This document shows, one piece after another, positions 1 through 8,542 of a DNA stretch of 64,000 bases. Within the stretch, counting starts at the first letter, position 1; each line of letters opens with the position of its first letter. A program made the translations under genes and the position numbers. The notes beneath the pieces were generated by a model, which saw nothing but the letters and a program-made list of their open reading frames with translations, was not told the DNA's origin and did not search any database. Source of the DNA: Halomonas sp. I5-271120 (GTDB lineage: Bacteria > Pseudomonadota > Gammaproteobacteria > Pseudomonadales > Halomonadaceae); contig NZ_CP130701.1 of NCBI RefSeq assembly GCF_030553075.1, forward strand, positions 3,038,001 through 3,102,000. Direction: 5' to 3'.

Positions 1-1
1 T

Positions 2-319
2 GCCGGACTGGCACTGGCGAGGCTTTGCTATCACCTGGGCAACCGCCATGTGGCGCTGGCCATCGGCGCGGATGAGGAGGGCGGCTGGGTGCGCTTCCCG
101 CCGGATCATGTGCTGGAGGAACTGGCCGAACGGCTGGGCGCCACTATCCATCATCACCAGGCGCCCTTCGACCCCGAGCCCGGCGCCTATGCTCAGGCAG
201 GGCACGCACATGGCCATTCACACGGTCACTCGCATGGCCATTCTCACGACCACTCTCACGACCACTCTCATGGCAGTGAAGACGGCCACGGCGCGCATGA
301 GCATGATCATGTGCACTGA
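2..319 (+). CDS. ureE: Urease accessory protein UreE (3' part)
   Basis: This is the C-terminal part of the urease nickel chaperone; the gene starts before the window. The visible 105 residues hold the typical UreE end: YHLGNRH, then a [12 protein letters not shown] helix, then [11 protein letters not shown] histidine-rich tail of about 38 residues follows, built of alternating HGHSH and HDHSH units. Such tails bind several Ni ions in known UreE proteins and are thought to store or hand nickel to the UreG/UreF/UreD complex. The stop codon overlaps the start region of ureF, so the two are translationally coupled. The frame is open to the window edge, so the N-terminal domain cannot be judged. 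Confidence 0.93.
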   Translation, partial: AGLALARLCYHLGNRHVALAIGADEEGGWVRFPPDHVLEELAERLGATIHHHQAPFDPEPGAYAQAGHAHGHSHGHSHGHSHDHSHDHSHGSEDGHGAHEHDHVH

Positions 320-1022
320 GTCGCGGGCACCTGCCGCGGAGGCTGCGGGTCAGGGCGATGATCTGGCCCTGCTGGGGCTGTTGCAGTTGGTCAGCCCGGC
401 GCTGCCGATCGGTGCCTTTGCCTGGTCCCAGGGCCTTGAGAGCGCCTTCGAACTCGACTGGGTGCGCGACGAGGCGAGCCTTTACGCCTGGTTGTCCGGC
501 GTGCTGGACGACGGCCTGTCACGCTGCGAGCTGCCGGTGCTGGCGCGCCAGCAAGCGGCCTTCGCGGTACAGGATGGCGAGGCGGTGGCGTACTGGGATG
601 CCTGGCTGGCGGCCAGCCGCGAGACCCGTGAACTCGCCGAGGAAGACCAGCGGCTGGGGGCGGCGCTGACGCGGCTTCTTCGCAGCCTCGAGCTGTTGCC
701 TGCAGCGTCCGAGCTACCGGATCAGGCCGGCTATGTGACGCTATTCGCCTGGCTGGCTCAGGTGCGCGGTGTACCGCCGCGCCAGGCGTTGCTGGGCTTT
801 GCCTGGTCCTGGCTCGAGAACCAGCTGGCGGTGGCCTGCAAGGCGCTACCGCTGGGGCACACCGCCGCCCAGCGCCTCATCGAGCGGCTGCGGCCCGAGT
901 TGGTGGTGGCCGTGGACCGCGCCCTCTCGTTTGATGACCACGAACTTGGCCCGCTGTTGCCGGGGCTGGCGTTGGCCAGCGCCCAGCACGAAACCCAATA
1001 CTCACGACTGTTCAGAAGCTGA
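309..1022 (+). CDS. ureF: Urease accessory protein UreF
   Basis: UreF forms a complex with UreD and UreG and controls GTP-dependent nickel delivery into apo-urease in the cytoplasm. Family signatures seen are [21 protein letters not shown] near the N-terminus, [17 protein letters not shown] in the last third, and a C-terminal [15 protein letters not shown]. The length of 237 residues is normal. Three in-frame ATGs (297, 303, 309) all lie inside the end of ureE; none has an obvious ribosome-binding site, as expected for coupled translation. I give the last one, but 297 or 303 are equally possible. The gene ends 12 bases before ureG. Confidence 0.93.
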   Translation: MCTESRAPAAEAAGQGDDLALLGLLQLVSPALPIGAFAWSQGLESAFELDWVRDEASLYAWLSGVLDDGLSRCELPVLARQQAAFAVQDGEAVAYWDAWLAASRETRELAEEDQRLGAALTRLLRSLELLPAASELPDQAGYVTLFAWLAQVRGVPPRQALLGFAWSWLENQLAVACKALPLGHTAAQRLIERLRPELVVAVDRALSFDDHELGPLLPGLALASAQHETQYSRLFRS

Positions 1023-1034
1023 AGGAGCACCCTC

Positions 1035-1700
1035 ATGAATCACTGCTTGCGTATCGGCGTCGGTGGCCCGGTCGGTTCGGGCAAGACCGCGCTCTTGAAG
1101 CAGCTGTGCCTGGCGCTGCGCGATTACTACGACATCGCCGTGGTGACCAACGACATCTATACCCGCGAAGATGCCGATTTCCTGCTGAGCCACGAGGCGC
1201 TGCCGGCTGACCGGATCCTTGGCGTCGAGACCGGTGGCTGCCCGCATACTGCGATTCGCGAGGATGCCTCGATGAATCTCGCCGCCATCGATGACCTGCA
1301 GGCTCGTCATCCTGGCCTCGAGCTGGTGCTGGTGGAATCCGGGGGCGACAACCTCTCGGCGACCTTCAGCCCAGAGCTCTCTGACCTGACGCTCTATGTG
1401 ATCGACGTTTCCGCCGGCGACAAGATTCCCCGCAAGGGTGGCCCAGGCATCACCAAGTCGGACCTGTTGATCATCAACAAGATCGACATTGCCGAGCAGG
1501 TGCATGCCTCTCTCGACGTGATGGAGCGGGATTCGAAGAAAATGCGCGGCGACCGTCCCTTCGTGTTCGCCAATCTCTACGACGGCGTCGGCGTCGAGGA
1601 GGTCATCCGCTTCATTCTGGACCGTGGGATGCTGCCGGAGCGCCGGCCATCGGCCGCGCGCGTCGGCAGCGATGCGCACGAGGCCAGCTCGGCGGTTTGA
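1035..1700 (+). CDS. ureG: Urease accessory GTPase UreG
   Basis: UreG is a SIMIBI-class GTPase that powers nickel insertion into urease. The P-loop [12 protein letters not shown] is at residues 9-20, the family motif [13 protein letters not shown] follows near residue 40, the conserved metal-binding CPH of [15 protein letters not shown] is near 70, and the base-recognition NKID lies near residue 150. The 221 residues match the family, with about 15 extra residues at the C-terminus. An AAGGAG-type ribosome-binding site stands just upstream of the ATG. It is the third gene of the ureE-ureF-ureG run and probably co-transcribed with them. Confidence 0.97.
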   Translation: MNHCLRIGVGGPVGSGKTALLKQLCLALRDYYDIAVVTNDIYTREDADFLLSHEALPADRILGVETGGCPHTAIREDASMNLAAIDDLQARHPGLELVLVESGGDNLSATFSPELSDLTLYVIDVSAGDKIPRKGGPGITKSDLLIINKIDIAEQVHASLDVMERDSKKMRGDRPFVFANLYDGVGVEEVIRFILDRGMLPERRPSAARVGSDAHEASSAV

Positions 1701-1722
1701 GCGCGGCCGGTTCGCCACCTGA

Positions 1723-1758
1723 TTTCGTCATGCGCTGTACTTTCGTCATGCGCTGTAC
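1723..1758. repeat. 18-bp perfect tandem duplication
   Basis: The 18-base unit at 1723-1740 (beginning tttcgtcatg and ending gctgtac) is repeated without change at 1741-1758. It lies in the gap between ureG and the HupE-like gene. It may be a recent slippage duplication; no function is evident. Confidence 0.9.
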
Positions 1759-1783
1759 CCAAGAAAATGCACAACTTTCGGCT

Positions 1784-1806
1784 ACTCACGACTCACGACT
1801 CACGAC
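1784..1806. repeat. Heptamer actcacg, three tandem copies
   Basis: Three consecutive copies of actcacg plus the first two bases of a fourth lie 27 bases before the hupE start, just upstream of its purine-rich ribosome-binding region. This is a candidate slippage tract that could change leader length. Confidence 0.85.
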
Positions 1807-1832
1807 ATTCAACTAAAAAGAAGGACGCTACC

Positions 1833-2423
1833 ATGCCCCGTGTTTCACGACTCACCGCTCTTGCCCTGGCGCCCCTGGCGCTGATTGCCGCCGGCGCGGC
1901 CAGCGCCCACGTCGGCCATGAGGCTAGTACGGGCGGCATGCTCGCCGGTTTTCTGCATCCGCTGACCGGGCTGGATCACCTGCTGGCACTATCGGCGATC
2001 GGCCTGTGGAGTGCGCGCCAGCCACGTCCACTGGGTCGTGCCGTGCCCGGGCTGGCAGCGCTTGGCATGTTGCTGGGGGCAGGGCTTGCCTGGGGCGGGC
2101 TGAGCCTTCCCGGCGTCGAGACCGGCATTTCCCTGTCGGTATTGCTGGCTGGCGTGCTGCTCGCCGGCCTGGTACGTATGCCCGCGGGTATCAGCGCAGT
2201 GTTGGTGGTGGCGTTCCTGGTCTGCCACGGTCAGGCTCACGCGACCGAAATGCCGGTTGGGGCATCGCTGATGGCATATCTGGCCGGTTTCCTGCTGGCA
2301 ACCTTGGGCATTGGTCAGCTTGGTCGGTCAGTAGGTCAAGCGCTGTTGCATCGCGTACCGCACCTTGATCGTGTGGCTGGCGGCCTAGTGGCGCTTGCCG
2401 GAGGGGTACTCGTCATCGGTTGA
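1833..2423 (+). CDS. hupE: HupE/UreJ-family nickel permease
   Basis: This 196-residue integral membrane protein belongs to the HupE/UreJ family, thought to import nickel for urease or hydrogenase. The N-terminus is a signal-like hydrophobic segment ending ASA, followed by the family signature HVGHEAS and, near residue 40, HPLTGLDHLLAL, whose histidines and aspartate are the proposed metal ligands. About six hydrophobic segments follow, with the second His motif CHGQAHATEMP near residue 135. The ATG at 1833 is preceded by aaaaagaagga; an upstream in-frame ATG at 1767 would add an implausible polar leader. Its place right after ureG supports a role in supplying nickel to urease. Confidence 0.92.
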   Translation: MPRVSRLTALALAPLALIAAGAASAHVGHEASTGGMLAGFLHPLTGLDHLLALSAIGLWSARQPRPLGRAVPGLAALGMLLGAGLAWGGLSLPGVETGISLSVLLAGVLLAGLVRMPAGISAVLVVAFLVCHGQAHATEMPVGASLMAYLAGFLLATLGIGQLGRSVGQALLHRVPHLDRVAGGLVALAGGVLVIG

Positions 2424-2450
2424 GTTACCAGATGGATGCTAAGCAAGTCG

Positions 2451-2484
2451 TCAACGCCCGGCCCTGCGCCGGGCGTTGATATTT
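2451..2484 (+). terminator. Rho-independent terminator after hupE
   Basis: A perfect 11-bp stem (2451-2461 with 2469-2479) closes a 7-base loop and is followed by a short T-rich run. It should end the urease accessory transcript. Confidence 0.8.
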
Positions 2485-2677
2485 GTGAGCCGAGAAAAAT
2501 CAAGAAAAACGAGGTGTTGCCGATGACTGTTCAAGGGGGGATCATTGCCCCTATACAAGAAGTAAAATAGCTGGCTTTAACTGGCACTTTCTTCTTGACG
2601 CATGATGTCGACGTATCCCTTGGGCTAAGCCCATTGGGGGCGCTTGAAGCTGAATTTGGTCGGGAGGACACCAGTCC

Positions 2678-5341
2678 ATGGCGCCACCCCTAGCCTCGGA
2701 ACAGGTATTTCGCGAGTTGGCTGATGGATTGGCCCTAGACAATCCAGCAGATAGTTTCTTTTCGGAACTCGCTGTCTGTCTGGCACGAATACTGCGGGTC
2801 GATCACGTGATCGTTGCTTGTATAGACCCATCGGATAATACGATGGCACGTACCCTTGGCCTTTGGTCGCGGGGGCGCTTGCTGAATAATTTTAGTTATC
2901 CCTTGGCGGGCAGCCCATGTGAACGAGTGATCCGAAATGAGCCTTGCCACTATCCGGAAAAGGTCTGCGCGGTCTTTCCGGATGATGACCTGCTGGCTGA
3001 TCTGGCTGTTGAGTCCTATCTGGGCATGCCTATCATCGATCGCAGCGGCGAAACGCTGGGACTGATCGCGGTATTGGACGCAGGGCCTTTATGGTCGCCT
3101 GATATCGCCAGGGAGGCCCTGCGAATAGCCGCGATGCGCGTGGGGGCCGAGTTATCCCGTCAACGCATCATGACAGCCGTGGAAGAGAGCGAGCGCAGGC
3201 TCGATACCCTGATGAGCCATCTTCCCGGCATGGCGTATCAACGCCTTCACGACCGTGAAGGCAGCCTCACGTTCGTGAGTCACGGTGCAGAGGCCCTCAC
3301 CGGCTTCGATGCTACGCACTTGACCGCTGATGACGGTTATCCCTTCATGGAAATGGTCCATCCCGACGATCGGCAGCGTATTCAGCGCCAGATCGTGCAG
3401 GATGTCGAACAGCGCCGCCCGTACCAGTTGAACTACCGGTTGCGCACGGCGGATGGCGATACCTCCTGGGTTTCCGAGCAGGGGCAGGCCGTATTCGATG
3501 CCGGCGGGAAAATCGCCTGGCTGGAAGGCTTCATCTTCGATAACACGCGCCAGTACGAATCCCGGCGCATTCAGCAGGCGGTGATGCAGATCGCCTCATC
3601 GGTCACGGCGATGGGAGGCAAGCCTTTCTTTGACCAGTTGGTCGATCACCTGACTTGGGCACTAGACGCCGATGCCGGCATCATTGCGACCATCGATGCC
3701 AGCTTGGCTGATAGTTGCATGTCGACCCAGGCTGCGGTGATCGATGGCCGGAAGGTCGAGAACTTCAGTTACGCTCTGAAGGGAACTCCCTGTGAAGAGG
3801 TCATGGAGAAAGGTGTTTGCATCATCACCGACAAGGTCGCCAAGATTTTGCCGCCTCAGGCCGACCGTTTTCTCGGCTGGGCTCGAGGCTATATCGGTCT
3901 GAGGTTGGATCACAGCAATGGGGATTCATTGGGGCTGTTGGTGGTCATGTTCCGCTCTCCTCTCGATGATCCCGACTTCGTGACTACCGTTCTCAAGATT
4001 TTCGCTGCCAACGCGGCCGCCGAACTCGAGCGACAGATGAGTGGCGACTACATCAAGCGTCTGGCCTTCTCCGACCCTGAAACCGGCTTGCCCAATCGCG
4101 CATCCTTCATGGCACAAGTGAGCGATGCCTTGGAAAAGGCCCGATCTGACCATAAGACTCTTGGCCTGCTGTTAATGGACCTCAGGCGCTTCAAGGAGAT
4201 CAACGATACCTTCGGACACAGTGTCGGTGACAGCGTGCTGGCAGCCGCCGGGCAGCGCTTTTGTGGCATGCAGCACCAGGATAGCGAATTGCTGGCGCGT
4301 CTCGGCGGCGATGAGTTTGCGGTGCTGATCGAGGCGCCGACCGCTACCATGCTGGCTGACCGCATGCTTTGCTATCAGCAGAGCCTGGAAGCACCGCTGC
4401 AGGTGGATGAACGCTGGTTCATGCTGGATGTCAGCATTGGCGGTGCCCTTTACCCCGAGCATGGCATGAGCCCTGGCGAGCTTTTTCAGCACGCCAGTCT
4501 GGCGGCGCATCACGCCAAGCGCCAGGGAGAAGGGCGATGCCTTTATGATGAGCAACTGGGCAGTGCCATCCTGCGTCGCCAGCAACTGCTTGATGATTTC
4601 ATCCTGGCAATGCGCGACGGGCGCCTGATGCTCCAGTATCAACCTCAGGTGGATCTCGCCACTGGAGCGCTTTCTGGTGCTGAAGTGCTATGCCGTTGGT
4701 TTGATGACGAGCGTGGCTGGGTGAGTCCCGGGGAGTTCATCCCGCTTGCAGAAGAACGTGGTCTGATGAAAGAACTCGGTGGCTGGGTGCTCAAGACGAC
4801 CAGCAAACAACTACGAGACTGGAAACGGTCCGGGGTGGCAGTGGTGCCCCGTATCTCGGTAAACGTGTCGGCTCAGCAGCTGGAAGATGTTAGTTTTGGC
4901 GAAGAGGTTGCGCTACATACCATGGGGGTCTGTCCGGCGAACATCGGGTTGGAACTTACCGAGAGCGGCTTCATGCGCGACCCGGAACAGGCCATCGGAC
5001 TCATGCAGGCGCTCAAGGCCCAGGGCTTTGGTCTCGCCATCGACGACTTTGGCACCGGCTACTCATCTCTGGCATATCTCAAACGCTTCGCTGCCGATAC
5101 CCTCAAGATCGATATATCTTTCGTGCGTGATATGCTCTCTTCGAGCCATGATTACACCATCGTCACCACAATCATTGCGATGGCGCGGAGCATGGGGATG
5201 AAGACGGTTGCTGAAGGGGTCGAAACGATCGAACAGGCCCAGGCGCTTGCCGAACTCGGCTGCGACCAGGCACAGGGGTTCTACTATGGCCGCCCAATGA
5301 GTGCCGAGGACTTCGCCATGAAGTGGCTGCAATGGCCTTGA
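2678..5341 (+). CDS. GAF-PAS-GAF-GGDEF-EAL cyclic-di-GMP protein
   Basis: An 887-residue soluble protein that probably both makes and breaks cyclic di-GMP, or uses one activity under control of the other. Domain order: GAF about 14-165, PAS about 175-295, second GAF about 300-455, GGDEF about 460-620, EAL about 640-885. The two GAF domains share a FSY-L-G-PCE motif and look like an internal duplication. The GGDEF motif is intact (543-547), but no RxxD inhibitory site lies five residues before it. The EAL motif reads EVL (669-671); the other metal and substrate motifs are present (NVSAQQ, ELTES, DDFGTGYSSL, KID, EGVE), so phosphodiesterase activity is plausible. The ATG follows a GGGAGGA ribosome-binding site. 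The stop overlaps the next gene's ATG (TGATG). Confidence 0.92.
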   Translation: MAPPLASEQVFRELADGLALDNPADSFFSELAVCLARILRVDHVIVACIDPSDNTMARTLGLWSRGRLLNNFSYPLAGSPCERVIRNEPCHYPEKVCAVFPDDDLLADLAVESYLGMPIIDRSGETLGLIAVLDAGPLWSPDIAREALRIAAMRVGAELSRQRIMTAVEESERRLDTLMSHLPGMAYQRLHDREGSLTFVSHGAEALTGFDATHLTADDGYPFMEMVHPDDRQRIQRQIVQDVEQRRPYQLNYRLRTADGDTSWVSEQGQAVFDAGGKIAWLEGFIFDNTRQYESRRIQQAVMQIASSVTAMGGKPFFDQLVDHLTWALDADAGIIATIDASLADSCMSTQAAVIDGRKVENFSYALKGTPCEEVMEKGVCIITDKVAKILPPQADRFLGWARGYIGLRLDHSNGDSLGLLVVMFRSPLDDPDFVTTVLKIFAANAAAELERQMSGDYIKRLAFSDPETGLPNRASFMAQVSDALEKARSDHKTLGLLLMDLRRFKEINDTFGHSVGDSVLAAAGQRFCGMQHQDSELLARLGGDEFAVLIEAPTATMLADRMLCYQQSLEAPLQVDERWFMLDVSIGGALYPEHGMSPGELFQHASLAAHHAKRQGEGRCLYDEQLGSAILRRQQLLDDFILAMRDGRLMLQYQPQVDLATGALSGAEVLCRWFDDERGWVSPGEFIPLAEERGLMKELGGWVLKTTSKQLRDWKRSGVAVVPRISVNVSAQQLEDVSFGEEVALHTMGVCPANIGLELTESGFMRDPEQAIGLMQALKAQGFGLAIDDFGTGYSSLAYLKRFAADTLKIDISFVRDMLSSSHDYTIVTTIIAMARSMGMKTVAEGVETIEQAQALAELGCDQAQGFYYGRPMSAEDFAMKWLQWP

Positions 5342-5970
5342 TGGCCCAAGCACTGACGGTTTCTCGACATGCAGGGTTGCGTACGATCCTGCGTGATGAA
5401 ACGAGTGAATTGCATCGACGCGTCGAGCGTCACCCCCTGCTTGCGCCATTGATGAAGCCAGGCCTGACGCGTCAGGCCTATGCATTGGTGCTAAAAGCTT
5501 TTCATGAATTCTATGTGGCGCTGGAGCCATGGCTGCTACCAGCGCTGCAACGTGGATGGCCCGACCCAGGGCTATATCATTACCAGTGCCGCGCGGCACT
5601 GCTTGCCCATGACCTTCGTGATCTTGGCTATCGGCCCATGACACCTCCTGCTCGCCCCTTGGCCTGCGAGTCACCTATCGAGCTTGACTCGCGCGGGAGC
5701 GTGTTGGGAGTGCTATATGTGTTAGAAGGCGCTACTCAGGGAGGACGCGTGATAGCGCCGCGCGTTGTCCGAGAATTGGGGCTGTCGCCGGGCTTTGGAG
5801 CGCGCTATTTCCATTTGTACGCCGATCAGTGCTGGGATGATGTTCTCGCGCTGATGGCGGCTCCCTCGTTGCAGTCCTGTTCTCGCCGCGCGGTGGAAAG
5901 TGCCAGACAGACCTTTCTTACCTTGCAGGTTCATCTTGATCGCTGGCATCAAGTCGGCCTGCGGAGCTGA
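5341..5970 (+). CDS. bphO: Biliverdin-producing heme oxygenase (BphO-like)
   Basis: Predicted bacterial heme oxygenase that would open heme to biliverdin, the chromophore of the following phytochrome. The protein has about 209 residues. It shows the N-terminal helix with the likely proximal histidine (ETSELHRRVERHP) and the distal-helix signature GVLYVLEGATQGG near residue 130, the hallmark of this family. ATG 5341 overlaps the previous stop; ATG 5332 or GTG 5323 are alternatives. It sits between two cyclic-di-GMP enzymes and immediately before bphP, the usual bphO-bphP pairing. The sequence is divergent from HemO/PigA-type enzymes, so activity is inferred from motif and context. Confidence 0.88.
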   Translation: MAQALTVSRHAGLRTILRDETSELHRRVERHPLLAPLMKPGLTRQAYALVLKAFHEFYVALEPWLLPALQRGWPDPGLYHYQCRAALLAHDLRDLGYRPMTPPARPLACESPIELDSRGSVLGVLYVLEGATQGGRVIAPRVVRELGLSPGFGARYFHLYADQCWDDVLALMAAPSLQSCSRRAVESARQTFLTLQVHLDRWHQVGLRS

Positions 5971-5974
5971 AACC

Positions 5975-8056
5975 GTGCCAACCTATTCCGAAGAAGAGCT
6001 CACGGAAGCGCTGGCCGAATGTGCCCGCGAGCCGGTGCATATTCCCGGCGCGATCCAGCCAGCCGGCTGCCTTGTCAGCCTGAATGCAGACCTTACCCGT
6101 GTTCTTCAGGTCAGCAGTAATCTACAAGAGCTTCTTGGCATACCGGTTGATGAGGCGCTTAGTCATCCTCCCGCCCATAGCCTTGGCGAGGAGCTGATAA
6201 CGCGTCTTGGCACCCGCTTGACGGCGGATATGGGCAAGACGGTGGTCGATGACGTCCTTACATCAGTCGCCACTGACGAGCGCTGTCGTGCCACGGCCTA
6301 TCGCAGCGGGTCGAGAGTGGTGGTGGAGATCGAGTTGCTGGGGCCATTGGGTGAGCTCGAGATTTTGACCACTGTCAGCCACTGGCAAACGCGACTTGCC
6401 GCCCAGAACAGCGAGGATGAATTGCTGCAAGTACTGGTTGAAGGGGTGCGGGCACTGACACGGCATGATCGGGTGATGGTCTACTCCTTCGATTCCGAAT
6501 GGAATGGACAGGTGAAAGCCGAAAGCCGCAGCGACGGGGTCAATAGCCTGCTCGGACATCGTTTTCCGGCCAGCGATATCCCGAACCAGGTCAGGGCGCT
6601 CTACGACATCAACCCAGTGCGCAGTATTCCTGATGCTAAAGCCAAGTCTCTGCCGCTGGTGCCGAAGCAATGTCCGCAGAGCGGCGAGCCGTTAGACCTC
6701 TCGGTGGGAAACCTGCGAGCCGTGTCGCCGGTGCATCAGGAGTATCTGCACAACATGGGGGTGGCGGGCTCGCTTTCGGTTGCCATTCAGGGAGATGAGC
6801 AGCTCTGGGGGCTGGTGGCCTGCCATGCGATGTCGCCGCTTACGCTATCGCCGGCATCTCGTGATGCAGCCCATTTGTTGGCGCAGATGGCCATTCAGCG
6901 CTTTCAGCGCCTGCGTCTCATGTCTCAGCAGCGTTTTCGCCAGCGTGTTCAAGAGACCCGGGTACTGCTTTATGAAACTCGGGAAGAGCTGCTGGGGGCC
7001 GACGACCTAGTCCAGCGTCATGGCGACGGTTGGCTGAGCCTGTTTCGGGCCAGCGGCGTCGGCATGGTTTATGCCGATACAGTATCCCGAGTGGGTAAAC
7101 TGCCCGACGCCGCTACGCTGAGCAAGGTGGCTGCCTGGCTAGCAGAATCGCAGTCGCGCGCTACTGCCTGGCACAGCGATGAGCTTGCAGAGACGCCCCT
7201 CGGAGAGTGGGTGCAGCCTCAGTGCAGCTGTGGCTTGCTTGCCGTGCCGCTGTCAGTGGACATTGATCGCCAGGGCTGGCTGATGCTGTTCCGTGAAGAG
7301 CATCGTGAGACGTCTCTGTGGGCGGGTCGTCCTGAGGATATTCCCAAGATGAAGAATGGGCGACTGGTGATGTCGCCTCGTCACTCCTTCGATGTTTGGC
7401 AGCAGGAACTGACCGGACATAGCGCCCCCTGGCAGGAAGCAGAGGTCCTGGCGGTTCAGGATCTGGGTGAGGATCTCGCGATTGCCGCCTCGGCGAGCGA
7501 AATTTTTAACCTCAACGAGACACTCTATCAAGAGCGTCAGGCACTGGCCGAGGCCAACCGTCGGCTTGAGCGCCTGGCGCTCACCGATCCTCTGACCCAG
7601 ATATGGAACCGTTATCGTATCGAAACGGCATTGGAAGCAGAGCTAAATGCCGCCGCACGCTATGGGCGAGAAGTTTCGGTTCTGCTGTTCGATATCGATC
7701 ACTTCAAGTCAGTGAATGATCGCTTTGGCCATGAGGTTGGCGACCGAGTGCTGACTTTGCTCGCGCAAACGGTGTGGAACGCATTGAGGTCCTGCGATGC
7801 GGTTGGCCGCTGGGGCGGCGAAGAGTTTCTCGTGCTTTGTACCGGATGCACCGACGAGGACGTGATGGGGCTGGCGAGTCGTCTGCTGAAAGCCGTTTCA
7901 GACGTGGACTTCGAGGAAGTGGGGCAAGTGACCATCAGCATCGGCGCTGCATGCTGGAAGCCGGGCGAGTCACAAACCGACCTGATCAGACGCGCCGATA
8001 AAGCCATGTACCAAGCCAAACAAGGTGGGCGTAACCGAGCAGAAAAGAGCGAGTAG
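5975..8056 (+). CDS. bphP: Bacteriophytochrome with GGDEF output
   Basis: A 693-residue red/far-red photoreceptor whose output is a diguanylate cyclase. Order: PAS with the biliverdin-attaching Cys16 in CAREPVHIPG, GAF (PASDIP at 198-203, SPVHQEYLHNMGV near 253), PHY with tongue motif PRHSF (468-472), a short helical linker, then GGDEF from about 535. The active site is GGEEF (614-618) with an RxxD inhibitory site (605-608) five residues earlier, so product inhibition is expected. Two usually conserved pocket positions differ: IQPAG instead of IQPHG, and CHAMSP instead of CHHxSP. The start is GTG 5975, four bases after bphO; an open frame extends upstream to 5900 inside bphO, but homology begins after 5975. 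Confidence 0.94.
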   Translation: MPTYSEEELTEALAECAREPVHIPGAIQPAGCLVSLNADLTRVLQVSSNLQELLGIPVDEALSHPPAHSLGEELITRLGTRLTADMGKTVVDDVLTSVATDERCRATAYRSGSRVVVEIELLGPLGELEILTTVSHWQTRLAAQNSEDELLQVLVEGVRALTRHDRVMVYSFDSEWNGQVKAESRSDGVNSLLGHRFPASDIPNQVRALYDINPVRSIPDAKAKSLPLVPKQCPQSGEPLDLSVGNLRAVSPVHQEYLHNMGVAGSLSVAIQGDEQLWGLVACHAMSPLTLSPASRDAAHLLAQMAIQRFQRLRLMSQQRFRQRVQETRVLLYETREELLGADDLVQRHGDGWLSLFRASGVGMVYADTVSRVGKLPDAATLSKVAAWLAESQSRATAWHSDELAETPLGEWVQPQCSCGLLAVPLSVDIDRQGWLMLFREEHRETSLWAGRPEDIPKMKNGRLVMSPRHSFDVWQQELTGHSAPWQEAEVLAVQDLGEDLAIAASASEIFNLNETLYQERQALAEANRRLERLALTDPLTQIWNRYRIETALEAELNAAARYGREVSVLLFDIDHFKSVNDRFGHEVGDRVLTLLAQTVWNALRSCDAVGRWGGEEFLVLCTGCTDEDVMGLASRLLKAVSDVDFEEVGQVTISIGAACWKPGESQTDLIRRADKAMYQAKQGGRNRAEKSE

Positions 8057-8128
8057 CTCTGTTTGAGTGTGGATATGGCCTTTTCTGGCGAGGGCCTGGA
8101 CTTCGTGCGGGCTATGTCCCGCTCATCG

Positions 8129-8153
8129 CGGTGGGGGCAAGTGACCCCCACCG
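8129..8153 (+). terminator. Possible terminator after bphP
   Basis: A perfect 9-bp GC-rich stem (8129-8137 with 8145-8153) with a 7-base loop lies about 70 bases after bphP. There is no clear T run, so it may be a weak terminator or a junction feature next to the pseudogene. Confidence 0.4.
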
Positions 8154-8525
8154 TTGCTTGATGCCAGCGGATGGCTGGTTCGAGTGACTGACGATAGATG
8201 GGAATAATCAGCCGTACTTTCTATGCTGGGCGGATCTCGAACTGATCTGGCTGGCAGGCATCGTGAGCGAACGACCAGACGGGAAATCCGTCTGCGCGAT
8301 TCTCACTAAAGTGGCGCGCGACATTGTCACGGGCATCCACCACCACCGCATGCCGCTGGCCCTAGATATTGAGAGCCCTGAGCCTTGGCTCGCCCCTTAC
8401 CAGACCGACCGCGAAATCATCCGCTAGGTGGTTCACCACCTGCCCGCCGACACTCTCACTCGCTGCTCCGCGTGAACCGACCGGGGAATGATTACGCCAG
8501 CTTGATTGAGTCGCTGCCTGCCTAA
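8152..8525 (+). pseudogene. Decayed SRAP (YedK/HMCES-like) gene, 3' part
   Basis: Hand translation shows the last two thirds of an SOS-response-associated peptidase-family protein, which normally cross-links to abasic sites in single-stranded DNA. The frame starting at 8152 reads RCLMPADGWFE, then TGA (8185) where the family has Trp, then DGNNQPYFLCWAD, AILTKVARDIVTGIHHHRMPLAL and LAPYQTDREIIR before a TAG (8425). VVHHLPADTLT continues, and after a frameshift around 8445-8472 the family end VNRPGNDYASLIESLPA runs to TAA 8523. The N-terminal region with the catalytic MCG cysteine is missing. At least two nonsense changes plus a frameshift make it non-functional. Confidence 0.85.
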
Positions 8526-8542
8526 CTCTGACCATTGATCCG

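Noticed and set aside
48..308. N-terminal extension of UreF reaching back to position 48
   Set aside because: It lies wholly within ureE in another frame and has no UreF similarity; homology starts after about 309.
1723..1806. CRISPR-like array
   Set aside because: The repeats are directly adjacent with no unique spacers; no cas genes are present.
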